Shown here: positions 44,110-55,760 of the stretch, piece after piece | Numbering within the stretch: position 1 is the first letter of the stretch | Layout of the letters: every line of letters begins with the position of its first letter | Source: Tribonema minus | Lineage: Eukaryota > Sar > Xanthophyceae > Tribonematales > Tribonemataceae | Direction: 5' to 3' | Length of the DNA: 64,000 nucleotides | NCBI GenBank assembly: GCA_017506865.1 | Contig: JAFCMP010000048.1 | Span: forward strand, 124,001-188,000 | Notes under the pieces: generated by a model | Seen by the model: the letters and a program-made list of their open reading frames with translations, nothing else | Told to the model about the DNA's origin: nothing | The model's database searches: none | Made by a program: the position numbers and the translations under genes

Positions 44110-47100
44110 GCGCAAAGGATCCCCCCACAACCCCCTAGAGACTCGCGCTCACCTGCACCACCGTCCACCCCAGCTGCGCCAGTATCCTGTGCTTGAGCAC
44201 CGTGTGCCCCAGCGAGCGGCGCGAGTTGCAGGTGAAGTGGCCGGGGCCGTCAACTTCAATTGCAACACGCAGCGGCACGTGGTCGTCCTCGCTGGGCGAC
44301 GCTTGCTGAGCACTACTGTCCTCGTTGTTGTCGTTGTCGCTCGACATCAGCCTCAGCCCGACGCCCACCACCTGCACTCAGTCACACGGCCACGCAAGTG
44401 GTGTTTGTTGAGAAACGGTGACGGCAGCGGGTGCTGCTGCGGCACCACCAGTCGCAGCCGTCGCCGCCTGAAATTGGGTTCTGCAGTACCAGGCACACCT
44501 GTTTCTGTAGCGGCCTGTGCATCAACTCCAACAAGCAAGGAGGGGCTAAGAAGCATGGTAGGTACCAGCACGCGTGAGCAGGTGCATGTACAGCGCCACA
44601 GTACCTCAATGTCAATGTCCTGCTCGCTCTCGTTGTGGCCCATGAGCGCGAGACACCTCAAAATTGTGCTAGGGGTACGTATCAGCACGAGCGGAAAGGT
44701 ATATCGACAGCGCTACATACCTCAATGTCAATGTCGTGCTCGCTCTCGTTGCGGTGCTCGACACCCATAAGCGCGAAAGTAGTGCAGCCGGACTGACTGC
44801 TAGGGGTACATGTCAGCACGAGCGGACACGTATACATACAGGCCTATGATACAGCGCTACATACATACCTCAATGTCGATGTCGTGTTCGCTCTCGTTGC
44901 GGTGCTCCACGCCCATGAGCGCGAGGCACTTGGAGACGTCCAGGTGGCGCGCGCTGGACTGCTTCTCGCGCCGCTTCTCCGCGCGCCACGCGTCGCGCGC
45001 CGACTGCAGCAGCTCCCCGTCCACGCCGCGGAACGCCTCGGGAACCCTCTCCGCGAACACCAGGCACACCTGGTGCACCTGGTGCAGCTCGCGGTCGGGC
45101 AGGGGCCCCATGCCCTGCGGGGCGGTCGATGGCATATATTTATAATAAGTGGCACGGGGGGCGGGGGGGGGGGGGGGGGGCACCAGCTGCAAAGATGGGC
45201 GTCATTGCAAGTAATAGCAGCAGACATGGGCATCATTGCAAGTCCATGGCAGTGCACAACCATACAGATACTGGAGCATGTGTGAAGCGGCACCAACGGC
45301 ATATATGGGCATCATTGCAGATACACAGCAGTACGCAGTCATACAGACACTTGAACGAACAGCAACAACGCCTTTCCCTCTGTGACGCTGCCACGCGACC
45401 ACCCCGCACAGTCAGCGACGGAGGCTCGACCGAGTGCTATGCAGCAGCGCTCACCTGCACCGTCGTGAGGATGGCGTTGAGTAGCTGCGCGTCCACAACG
45501 TCGAGCACTGCCATGGACCACGCCATGTTCACCAGCTCCTGGCGTGTGAACTTGCGCGCCGCCAGCTGGCGGTTGACGTGCCGCGGCAGCTCCCGCAGCA
45601 GCTCCTCATCGCTAAAGTCCAGCTGTTGTTGCAGTTGCGGATTGAGGGGTGAGCGGGTCAGCGTGGCTGCCCATTTTAAGTGATCACCACAATGCTGCCG
45701 GCATTTCGGCATCGTGTAATGTGACAGGACATGCTTCACTGTGACAGTTTCGTGCGTCTCTGAGGCAGCTGTCCTGTGCAGTGCCTGCATCACTGCGGCC
45801 GTCGCTGTGACACTACAGTACACCTGTGCAGTGCCTGCATCACAGCAGCCGCCTCTGTGACACCACAGCACACACGCGACGCCCCTGCCATCCGATAGCA
45901 TGCGCCGGCAACATGGTCTTCTGCGGCGACGCCCCCACTTCAACTTTCAAGCACGCAGCTGCTTCGCAGCGGCGCGTCACACTCGCCTTTGCCATGGCGA
46001 GCAGCAGCGCGTTGAGCTCGCGCGAGCTGAAGGCGTCCAGCTGCAGCAGCGACGCGCTGCAGATGCCGCGCAGCAACGGCTCGCTGTCGTAGCTGAGCCG
46101 CGCCATGGCGGTGGCCAGCTGCGCCAGATCGGGGGGGCGGAACCGCCGCAGCGTCGCCAGCACCTGCGGCTCTATGGCCTGCATTTGGACAGGAGCGTGC
46201 GCAAGGAAGGCGGCACGAGTGTTGTAGCTCGCTTCTTCTGTGTAGGAGAGTGTCAGCGGCAGTAGGCCTGCAGCTACAAAAGCTGTGGCATGTAGCGGGC
46301 AGTGAGTAGCTCAGTGCCTGCGGCAGAGATGCCGATGCACAAGGGTGCCATTTGCCGACTGCTCGTTGACCATACGACATGGCAGTGGATGTGATGCAGC
46401 GCAGAAGGCGTGCTCTGTGATGCATACTGCTGTGCAGTCCTGAACACTGGGCGGGTACCGTCAGGAATGTCTGTGGGGATGTGCACTGGGACTAATGCGT
46501 TTTCGTTCAAATGTGATGGGAGCAAATGTGCCTGCTGTCGCTTCTCAGCAAGCCCTGGTCTGATACATGTTGTGTTCTGCAACACGTCAGTCAAAGTAGC
46601 TGAGATCGGAAGAGGTGAGGTGGCTGCTGGTGAGAAACCAATGCACACTATGGAGTGCGATGGTCTACACCAGCACCAATCCCACTCGGTCACCCATAGC
46701 TTACAGAAGTCCATGTGCTGAGCCTTGTGCAAGTTTGACAGGTGCCCACCACCATGTACAACACAAGCACACACTGTGCAGTGCCTGTATGTACAAATGC
46801 AAGGTAGGTATGTACGTGCGCCCGCGCTGGCACCCACCTGCTGCAGCAGCTCCACGGCGCACGGCTGCAGCGTCCAGCGAGAGTCGCTCATGTGGCTGAA
46901 CGCCCACGCCAGCATGCTCAGGTCCTGCGGCAGCGCGCGCACGCCGCCGCCCGCGCGCGCCGCGCCCGCCGCCTGCGCCTTGAACGCCCCCGCCAACGCC
47001 TCCATGAGCGCCTGATTATAGTGGTCCGCCGAAGACAGCGCCCAGGCGGCCGTGCAGAGCTCCTTCATCGCCATGTCCGCCACGCGCGGCAGCAGCGCCT

Positions 47101-47812
47101 GCGCGACGGCATCGAACAACGCCGGCTCGCGCCGCTGCAGCGTGGCGTACGCCCACAGCACCATGGCCAGCTCCCCCACGCTAGCGGAGGCGGCCTTGGC
47201 GGCGAAGGCGCGCGCGATGTCGGGGAGGAGGGGGCTGGATGGGTCCCCCAGGCGAGCCAGCGCGACTGCCAGGTTGCTGAGGTGGCGCGCAGTGAAGCGA
47301 TCCTCCTGCAGTAGCTCCTCGGCCACCGCCATGAGGCGAGACAGCGAGGCGTCGTGCGGTGGAGCTAGCGCCCCCCCGTCTGTCAGCTTGGCTACTCTGT
47401 AGAGCGCCGTGCATACGTTGACGTGGTTGCACTCGTGGGGACTGCGAAGCACCAGTGACATGACCTCCCCAGCCTCCGTCGCTTTGAGTATGTGCTGTTG
47501 CATGGCCTTGCTAGCCTCCAAGGTGCCTCTGAATTCGCGCGACCTTCTGCGGCGCTGTCGCTGCTGCTGTGATGGTGGCGACGCTGGCCCTCGATGCGCT
47601 TGATCGTGCGCACTGCCCGTGGAACTCGTCATCCTGAACTGGCGATGGCTTGAGCGCGCCATAGGCATGTTGAAGGCATGGTGTGCATGTGCTGCAGTGA
47701 TTCCTGCAGTGTGTTGAAATGCTGATGCCAGTTGCACAGGTTGCGACAGCGCCAGACACAGCAGCCATGTAGAGTGGCCCGACTGACCGCTGCAGCCACT
47801 GCTACGCCCCAT
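43394..47812 (-). CDS. plastid-targeted RAP-domain RNA-binding protein
   Basis: Six exons, 47812-46838, 46178-45987, 45622-45455, 45114-44869, 44371-44153 and 43522-43394, all phase 0, giving 642 aa. The N-terminus has a hydrophobic STWLLCLALSQPVQLASA followed by FQHTAG: a signal peptide with Phe at +1 and then a basic, Ser-rich transit part. Residues 110-450 are helical repeats of FASTK/OPR type (LSNLAVALARLGD, GELAMVLWAYATLQR, LPQDLSMLAWAFSHM, LVNMAWSMAVLD). The C-terminus is a RAP domain: VAIEVDGPGHFTCNSR, GHTVLKHRILAQLGWTVVQ, VPFYHWDRIPFW and RKRYLQRKLG. Such proteins process or stabilise organelle transcripts. An ATG at 47836 is an alternative start. Intron 2 uses a GC donor (AAG|GCGAGT). 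Confidence 0.9.
44590..44780 (-). repeat. two downstream copies of the RAP gene exon 4 end
   Basis: 44706-44780 and 44590-44660 copy the last 65 bases of exon 4 (44869-44935), translating MGVEHRNESEHDIDIE in the nearer copy. The nearer copy also keeps the donor GAG|GTATGT. Confidence 0.9.
45156..45180 (-). repeat. poly-C tract (coding strand) before RAP exon 4
   Basis: A run read as G on the plus strand, 40-65 bp upstream of the exon 4 acceptor on the minus strand. It is placed like a polypyrimidine tract. Confidence 0.85.
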
Positions 47813-47984
47813 GTTGCAAGAGTACACAATTTGCATGGGCACCAAACTCAACCTGCACTTCAAGTTGGAGCGTCCGCGTCTGTGAGTGAGCTTCACCTTG
47901 CAGCTTACCTGAGAAGGTCGCAGCGCTGGCGAACAGCCGTCGCCTAGTCGGCAATTGTGCAGCTCTACCTGCATCTGGTGGACT
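47813..47984. promoter_or_regulatory. compact divergent promoter of two plastid-protein genes
   Basis: Only 172 bp separate the start codons of the RAP gene (minus) and the DUF3493 gene (plus). Contains ACTTCAAGTTGGAG, near-palindromic around CTTCAAG, and CGTCCGCG. Both products carry a red-type bipartite plastid presequence, so joint control is likely (inference). Confidence 0.65.
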
Positions 47985-50900
47985 ATGAAAGCGCTGGTAG
48001 CAGTGCTTCTGTTCCTGGTGCATGTTTCAGCCTTTCTGACCCCGCCGCCGGCTCTGACTACTGGCCACAGCCTGTCAACAGTCAACACAAGATGTGTGCA
48101 GCAGCGAAAACTAGCGCTGTATGCCAAGAAAAAGGGACGCATGGCGAAGGGCAAGATCTTGGAGAATTTGAGGGAGGAAGAAGAAAGCAATTCCACTGCA
48201 ACGCCAGCAGAACAGGACGATCGGGGCTCGTTCGATAAGTCCAAGCTGGCAGCTGAAGTGTCTACGCCATTTCGAACGGTACGCAAAATCTATCGACTGG
48301 AGTTTTGACATTGCTGGTACGCATACCACTGGTTTTGCCTGTGTTGTCTGGTAGGCTAGTTGCCCTGATGCGGCAGTGATGCCAGGTTGGCGTGCTCCTC
48401 TCGGGTATTGCATGCAATGGCTGCCTTTGAGCTGCTCGCACACGTCTGCGGTACCCCAATACGATGGCCTGAAATCATGCATCAGCAGTCCTTTAAGCAT
48501 TCCTTTCAGGCAGCCTGCTACATGACAGCTCGCGTTCCCTGACAGTATCACGCACGCTCCTCATCCCCAAGCACCCCACATGTGCAAAGTACGCAAGACT
48601 CGAACCACTCCTCGTTGCTTGTGTGCTCGCCCACTGCCGTATTCGCGCGCCGACTCTGCAGCTGCGCCTGTTCATCTACGGCGCGTTCGCCACCAGCGCG
48701 CTCATCGGCGGGCTGACGGCATGCACGCAGCTGGCGGCCAGCGTTGCCAACCAGTTGGACGCGCTGCCGCTGTCGCAGTGCCTGCTCAACGTCGGCGTAG
48801 ACTTTGGCGTGGTGGCGGTGTGCGTGTACGCGTACAACTTTGAGAAGTGAGTGCCACGTGGGGCCGGCTTCTGCACGATATGTTTGACACGTGCCCAATG
48901 ACTGCAGCAGCGGCGACCACGGTTATTGGTGGAAGGCACTTGTGGCTAACCACTCCTTGTCACCTAGAGCTCTGCGATCTTTTGATTTGTTTCCATGTTC
49001 ATGCAGGCAACAGGCCGTGTGCTGAGTAGACCCTTGCAGGCTGTGCGCAGGGTCTGCCCGCTCTCTGTTGCTCCCTTGGCACCACTTCGGAGCTTGCTGC
49101 TTGACGATGGACCTGCAACGCAAGTAGCCAGTTGTGATCATCGATCGTGCCGACGGCCATGTAAGGCGGAGGCGCCTCACCAGACCCAACTGCGCAAGAA
49201 GGTGCTGTACACGTGATGCTGCAGCGCAGTTCCAGCAGCGCTCAGAGCTATGTTCTCCCAACCCTTCAACACCGGGCGGCAAGCCACAACGGCGTTCAAA
49301 AACATGCAACGGAACCGAGAAACACGTTTTCTTCGCTGATTACTGAGCAATGATGACTGAGCAGTGCCTGTGCACCCGCGCCCCCCCCCCCCCTACGCGG
49401 CTGCGCAGCAAGCAGCGGCAGGGGCTGGTGGAGCAGAAGCGCGCTGAGCGCGAGCAGGCAGCGCTCCGCAAGCAGAGCGTCATCCCCGAGGAGGTGACCA
49501 AGTCGCGCGTGGAGCGCCTCAGGGAGCTGCAGATCCGGCTGACAGTTTCGGAGAGCGAAACCAAGAACGTGCCGCTGGGGGTGCTGATGCAGGTGCGTGG
49601 AAGGGGCGCGCGCGTTGACTCTGCAGGTCAGGAATGATGTGGCATTGGAAAAGGGCTGTTATTTGCCACTGGCGGCAGTGCAGTAACTGGAGCTGCGCTT
49701 GTTTGACCTGAGAATTGTCATGAAAGCCAGCTTTCTGTTCTCTTTGCATGTGCCAACAGCACCAGCAATGTGTGGCAGGCCAACGCGTCATTACAGTATG
49801 TGATGAGTCACGTGGCTCAGCAGAACAGAGTACATCCGATGCACGCAACTCAGGAAAGTCTTGCAGGCGGCAGCACATGAGTTTACATAACATGATGCAC
49901 TGCCGCTGCACAGTGGCAGCTCAGTCCCACAGGCAGCTATTTCTTGCGGGTACAGCAGATGTGTCATGTGTCAGCAAGGGCAATGAGCATCAGGCACTTT
50001 TGTGCAACTTCGGGCAGGCCATCTTGTGTAACTGCCATCAGCTCTAGAGGCCCTTGACCCCTCCGTCGCCAGTCATAGTGGTCCAGTGGTAGCTCATGCT
50101 AATGCATTCCTGCACCGGCCATGCGATTCCGCACTACGCGTCAGGAGGCACAGCACGGCCTGGTGCTGTGGCACCTCGTGCTCATGCCTTTTCTGCACTG
50201 GCACTGTGTTTGCTAGTCGCGCATCAGGCGGTGCTGTGGCATCCTGTGCTCATGCCTTTTCCGCACTGCTGGCTGTACGATCGCTCGCCGCTCATCAGGA
50301 GGCGAAGCAGGACGTGGTGCTGGTGGCGGGCGGCAAGGAGATGCTTCGGGACGCCATGCTGCGCGCCACTGTCAACAGGGAGATATTCACCGCCAACAAC
50401 CTGCTGGTGAGATGAGCACTGCTGCTGTCCGCTGCTGCTGATCGCTGCTGCCAAGGCCGGGGGGGGGGGGGGGGGGGGGGGGGGCAAGATTATGGCAAGA
50501 TTATGAATAATGAAGTTCACTGACGTTGCCGATGAAGATGCAGGTTGCCGCAGTGCCTGATGTGAAACTTAGTGATCCCATCGGGCACGAGAACGAGACA
50601 TTCAAGAACTGCGCTAATCCATGCACTTACTGAGAGACTTTCTGGGGGGGGGCGGCAGCCACCAATTGAGTTCCTTGCGCGCCAATGGTGATACTATTAG
50701 AGTATGCAGCGCCTACAAAGAGTGAGCCGCCGTGGCAGATGGCGCTTGCCACGTAACTGCATGAGGACTCCCGTGGCAGTGTAGCATAGCAGAAAGCAAA
50801 ATGAGCGAGCGCAAATCACGCAATGCAGCGACACTCTACAGTCGCAGATGCTGCGTCAGTGCCCCACGAATTGAACTGGCATCGGCCCCAGTACAGGCAC

Positions 50901-52525
50901 AGCATGTTGACCGTTGGTCACAGCCATGGCCCGCCAGCCCGTCTGCAGCGGTGCAGAGCAGGCCTTGCACATACCTACTAGCCCTGATTCCAACCCACCC
51001 ATCCTTGAGCATAATGGAGTCGCGCCGTCTCACACCTGCGCATTTGCTATATGGTGCGCGAAATCTCAGAGCAACTGCAACGCTGGTCCGTGAGTGGCAC
51101 AGCCTCGCAAGCATCGCTTGTCACACCTGCTGCGAAGGATCTCATTGTGCCATGTTGACATCTGCCGCCGTGCCAATACTGGTTGATGCCGTGCTTGCAG
51201 ATTGTGCCGGTCCAGGTGGCAGATCCCAGCGATCCCACGGCTGCGGTGACCGACAAGGGGTTCGGAGCAAAGCCAGCGTACTTCAAGCAGGGCTTCGTGG
51301 GGGAGCCCGCTGAAGAGGTGTGCACTGTTGAAGCTGAACTTTTGAGCAAGTTGAAGTTGGTAAATGCGAAGCACAACTGCTGGGCTTTATTGCAGAATCT
51401 AGATTTTGGTATCATGCCGATGATGTTTGCCACAGTGTGGCTCAAAGTAAAGCAGGATGAGCCCATGTTTTGCAACAGTAAATCCAGAACACGACTGTTT
51501 TCGAAAGTGTGTTCTGGAACACCCCATGGGGTTATAGACAGCTTCAACCTGCGAATTGCTGGCAGCTTCGTTGCAACCCCCCCCCTTGCACAGCGTGTAT
51601 GTATGCACTGTCTTGTCTCGACTCCATGCTGCGGAGCCGCTTGCTGTGAACACAGCTCTGTTTCATCCTGTCAGTGCATCCCGTGCCTGTCAGTACGCGC
51701 GCAACGCGTGCACGATGTTTGAGCCGTAACCACACCCTAACCCTTTCATTTCGAAACTCTACTCTGTCGCCGACGCACGCGTTGCGCGTCGCCATGATGA
51801 TGTGTGAACCCCTACCCCTAACCCTAATTCAACAAACCTTGATCCGTCGCTCTCTGCATGCGACACACGCGTTGCGCGTCGCCAGGATGAGTGGCGCGCC
51901 CTGGTCGCAGAGGAGATCCGCGACGCCGACAGGCAGGGCAACAGCAAGGCGGCCAAGCAGGGCGTCGTGCTGGTGGTCAGCAGGTGCGTCACCCGAGGCA
52001 TCTCACACTTCCACACTTCAACACAATGGGCGCAACTCTAGATCTGTTTTCATGCAGCTGAAGTGCGGTTTATCCTCCCATTTGCGCATGAGATGCCACC
52101 GGTCAGGCGCAGCAGGAAAGCAGATGTGCATTCATTGCCATGAGTACACATTCGCTCAAGGCCGCCTGTTGTAGTGCTAAAAGAGGCACGAAAATAAGGG
52201 CCCCAAGCGCCCCTTCCTACGCGAGCGTCGAGGGAAAGCAAACTGGACTTTGCCCACCTAAAGTGGGCGACGCGATTGGGCAGGGGCCTTTTGATATGCT
52301 TTGAGCGTTTGGCACTTCTTTTTGCCCATTTTCACATCTGCGTTCAGATGTAGACGCCTCTGGTCACGAGTACTCATGCGCAAGCTGCGTGCACCCTCTT
52401 TGCGCCTCCCCAGGGACGGCAAGGTGCTGCGCAGGGGCCTGGGCATGCCGAAGTGGGACATGATTCGCCAGGACCTGTATCCCAACGCCAAGGTCGACGA
52501 CATGGGCCGCAGATTGGTGGAGTGA
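47985..52525 (+). CDS. plastid DUF3493 / LPA1-like membrane protein
   Basis: Seven exons, 47985-48278, 48662-48846, 49409-49592, 50299-50406, 51201-51317, 51886-51983 and 52414-52525, in frame throughout, 365 aa. MKALVAVLLFLVHVSA is a signal peptide cut before FLTPPP; a transit part with LALYAKKKGRMAKGK follows. TPFRT-LRLFIYGAFATSALIGG and LSQCLLNVGVDFGVVAVCVYAY (about 95-157) are the two membrane helices of the DUF3493 family (PF11998), which includes LPA1/Rep27, needed for photosystem II assembly. The C-terminal half (VVLVAGGKEMLRDAML, VVLVVS, GLGMPKWDMIRQDLYP) is a soluble domain of unknown role. No TPR repeats are seen, so it is the short form of the family. The exon 4 acceptor could also lie 12 bases further on. 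A thylakoid location is inference. Confidence 0.85.
49379..49393 (+). repeat. poly-C tract before DUF3493 gene exon 3
   Basis: About 13-15 C just upstream of the CAG acceptor at 49406-49408. Confidence 0.8.
50459..50484 (+). repeat. poly-G tract in the DUF3493 gene intron 4
   Basis: About 26 G, 52 bp after the exon 4 donor. It is the opposite strand sense to the other tracts, so not a polypyrimidine tract for this gene. Confidence 0.85.
51724..51832 (+). repeat. telomere-type fragments duplicated before DUF3493 gene exon 6
   Basis: CACACCCTAACCC near 51732 and CCCCTACCCCTAACCCTAA near 51811, each followed by a CACGCGTTGCGCGTCGCC stretch that ends, at its second occurrence (51867-51885), in the exon 6 acceptor. 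The pair is thus a further tandem duplication of an acceptor region. Confidence 0.75.
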
Positions 52526-54506
52526 GACACGGCTGTCATGCTGACCGCGAAGATTAGCACGCGCCGGTGCTTGCAAGCCTAAGGACTAGATTGAATGAGA
52601 AAAGGACCTGCATGCCAGTGCCAGAGTGGCATCGATGGCGCAGATGCTCACACTAAAACCTTCCTGTGCCCCAGACATAGAACACTGGGGGAGGTGGGGG
52701 GGTCCAACTCCGACAGCAGCAGGATGTTGATGAGCTTGTGAACGAGAGACAAGGAGTTGCATGCCATTGGCACTAGATTCGCCATCATTGGCAACCCCAA
52801 GAGACCGTCATGTGCAGCCGCATTTGGAAGTCATTATTGGGGCTGACACATCCATCATAATTAGAATCACAAATGCAGAGGTACTTAATTTACACTCTTG
52901 TGTCCAGTGTGCAAGCGCCTGGTGGATATATACCATGCATTGTCTTTTCAGGCCTATTTGCTGTGTCTGTAGAGCATCGCACTCTGGTTGCACTGGCGAT
53001 CATGACTTGCAGGTCGGCTGGCCTCTGCAGTATTGCATGCCAAGATCCGGACCAATGCACTGCATTGGCGCATCTGCACCTCTGAACTACATAAGTTACT
53101 CGGTAGGGGTGTGCAAACGCTGTTGCGGTACAGAAACGCCGTCATGGCATGGGCTTGGCGTGAGGCTGACAGTCTCTTGCACAGCAGCGTTGCATGCGCA
53201 GCTGCCTAGGCACATGACGCATCATGATGCGCGGTGACAGCGGCCGTCGGACCAGTATGCAAAGTTGCGGCGCGTTGTGCATAGACCACAGAGGCATCCG
53301 CTGTGACCTTCGGTGCACTGTAGCCTCAGTCACCATGAAGGCGTATGCGAAGTGAGCAAGCACGTCGCGACAACTTGCATTACAAATCTTCGACATACTG
53401 CGTTAATTACAATGGCATCTCTCCATGATGCTATGAACTAAGGAGCAGCCAACTCGCTGGTGGCACAAAAGCTCTGCACAAGGAGAGCATGCAGTTCCCA
53501 AACGCCAAAGCAGGATACTCCAAGAGCATACAGCGTTCACAGGTAATACTTCCGAAGGATAGACGCCGAAGCAGCATAAATTCTGAGAAAAAGGTCCTGA
53601 ACATACGGGTTTCGGCGGGCGCGACGGCACATGATGAGTGCGATCCGCTCGACCAGCGGAGCAGTCGTCTCAACTCTAGCAAACAATTGACTTGCCGCCT
53701 GTATAGTACTCGAACATACCACGTGCAAGCAATAAGAAAAGTATGGCGCATGTCATGCACAAAGCTGGCGTGTGTAGGTCTACAGCATTTGACGCAGATA
53801 CTTTACGTCTTATCACGCATCACGCGGTGAACAGCGAGGCAGTCACCGACGCAGTTGGACTTGCGCAAAGGGGTGGCAGCTTGAACAATGCAAGGCTGAC
53901 ACAGGTGGCAATGTGGGCAATTGCAGGGCCAGCAATGAACGAGAGATGAACACGGGCCGCAGTGCTGCTGCTACAATAGCATTGTATTATGTGCACATTT
54001 TTTTTTTTTTCAACAAGGTGTAGCCGAGTGCATTGGACATGGCCAAGACACGATGCGCCACACGGCACACGATCTCCAACAGCTGGTCGTGTGATTTGTC
54101 AACACCAAATGGTTGGTCCCACTGCTTCTTTTCCCCCCTTGATCTTGTGTACAGATGTGCCATGTCTAATGCAGAGTGCCGCTGTTACCGCGTCTGCGCG
54201 CATGCCTAATGTGGCCCGGGAGGGCGGGAGAAGTGGGAAAACTGTGCACACAGCCAATCGTACACCAACGTCTATGGTTTGTGCAGAGAGATGGAGAACC
54301 GCAAGAGCAGGCTCGTTTGTAGCGTAGCGAACTTGTACCCCAGCCCTCGTAGCCGCCCGCCGGTAGCTGCCGCCATGTATATGTACAGGTACGAAGGTTG
54401 TTGCGCTAGTCTGAAATGAGGTTAGATGGGGCACTCACGAAAGCCCCACCTGCGGGGGCGCTCCTCCCTCCGTACTCTCGGGTCATGGCCTTGAGTGAAA
54501 CGGAAA
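52526..54506. other. 2-kb stretch without a recognised gene
   Basis: No family match in any frame. A T-run at 53999-54010 is present. Composition is less GC-rich than the genes around it. Confidence 0.4.
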
Positions 54507-55203
54507 TCAAGCGGAGGCACTCAGCTGCTCCCCGTAACCGAACCTGCTGGCCAGCTGGTCGTGCCACAGCTGCAGGGCAGGCTCCTCGGGGGCAGGCGAG
54601 CACCTGAAAATTGACTGCTCCTCGGCAGCGGCGGCAGAGTCTAGCAATTCTGCCTCTGTAAGGTAAGTAGACGCGTTCACCGGAGACCTGGAAAAGCAGA
54701 GGGAAAACGCAACGGAATAATAAGGGCACGGCGTGGGCAGCCTGCTTGACGTATTTGGTGGCAATTCGTGGTGTAGAACATGCTCGTGTCCATGCGTTGT
54801 ACCTTTGTGTACACAAGAAGGGGGGGGGGCAAGCGCGCACAACACGGCGCAGCCAGGAACACGCCGAGACTTGAAAGAATGCTACCTGTAAAATATACAC
54901 AGCGCCTCAGGAGTCCGCTCAGTGGCCACTACGCGTGCAGCAAGGACGACGGCAAAACAATTAAACTCACCAACTTGTAAGTGACTTCCGGACCTCTTCT
55001 ACGCTGCTGGCAAAGTCCTCTGCGAAATCAAAAACGCTAGAGCGCTCCTGCTCCTGACAGCAAAGCCAGTCTTCGTCCCCACAATCGCCATCGCCATCGC
55101 CATCGTACTCCAGGATCACCGACACCCTCTTCGGCATCGTGATAACAACCGTCTGAACCTCCGCGCATGCATCTGAGTCGCTGGAGGCCGACAGGGGGGA
55201 CAT
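54507..55203 (-). CDS. hypothetical small acidic protein (tentative two-exon model)
   Basis: Exon 1 runs from the ATG at 55203 to about 54976. It encodes MSPLSASSDSDACAEVQTVV, MPKRVSVILEYDGDGDGD and SSVFDFAEDFASSVEEVRKS, and has a GTGAGT donor. A fitting acceptor (TTTTCCAG, near 54689) continues in phase as SPVNASTYLTEAELLDSAAA and EEPALQLWHDQLASRFGYGE to a stop at 54507. The Asp/Gly/Glu run and the Ser-rich start suggest a disordered nuclear or cytosolic protein. No family recognised. The exon and its upstream 500 bp recur at 58.9-59.9 kb. Whether it is expressed is unknown. Confidence 0.45.
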
Positions 55204-55760
55204 GCCGTGAGCGGAGCAAGATGGAGCACACTACGGAGCCGCGAGACCGATGAGGGCGCTGGGGTTGACGTGCTGTCCCAGGCTGGATGAAACTTGCCCA
55301 AAATGGGGTTCACATTCTAATAAAATGTACGCCTGTGTACGCACGCGCGTACTGCGAAATTTCCTAACCTTTTTCTGGAGTTGAGTTTTGGAATGTGTTG
55401 AAGATGGCATCGTGAGATTGCATGTCGAATCTGACATGCAAATCTTCAATCATATTACATTATTCCATCTCAAACTGCAGCTACGCAATGGCAAGTCAAT
55501 TATGTGTCGATGTCATCGCCCAACAAACTGTACTCTGCCAACGCAGCCATTGAATTCTGCCCCTGAATACAAGCCGTGCATATGGCTGCCTCACTCTGAA
55601 GTTGCGTGCTTACCATGACCATAGCCGATGGGAACAATATGCACATGTGGCTCTTGCAGGAAATCCTTCTGCTCTACATGAAACAAGTGTGTCACACGCG
55701 AATCAATAAAAACTGAAGCAAAGAAAAAGATGAGGCTGAAACCGACACAGGTTTTTCAAA
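54727..55760. repeat. 1-kb dispersed repeat, copy 1
   Basis: Matches 58862-59870 in the same orientation at about 90 percent. Includes the G-run ACACAAGAAGGGGGGGGGC, the acidic exon, and the CAATCAT/CATGCAAATC flank. Ends near GATGAGGCTGAAACCGACAC. Confidence 0.9.

Noticed and set aside
50083-50110. GGTCCAGTGGTAGC as a tRNA A box
   Set aside because: No B box (GGTTCGANNCC) follows within 30-90 bp.
53431-53830. Overlapping open frames on both strands as a gene
   Set aside because: No family resemblance and no splice or start context; likely chance.
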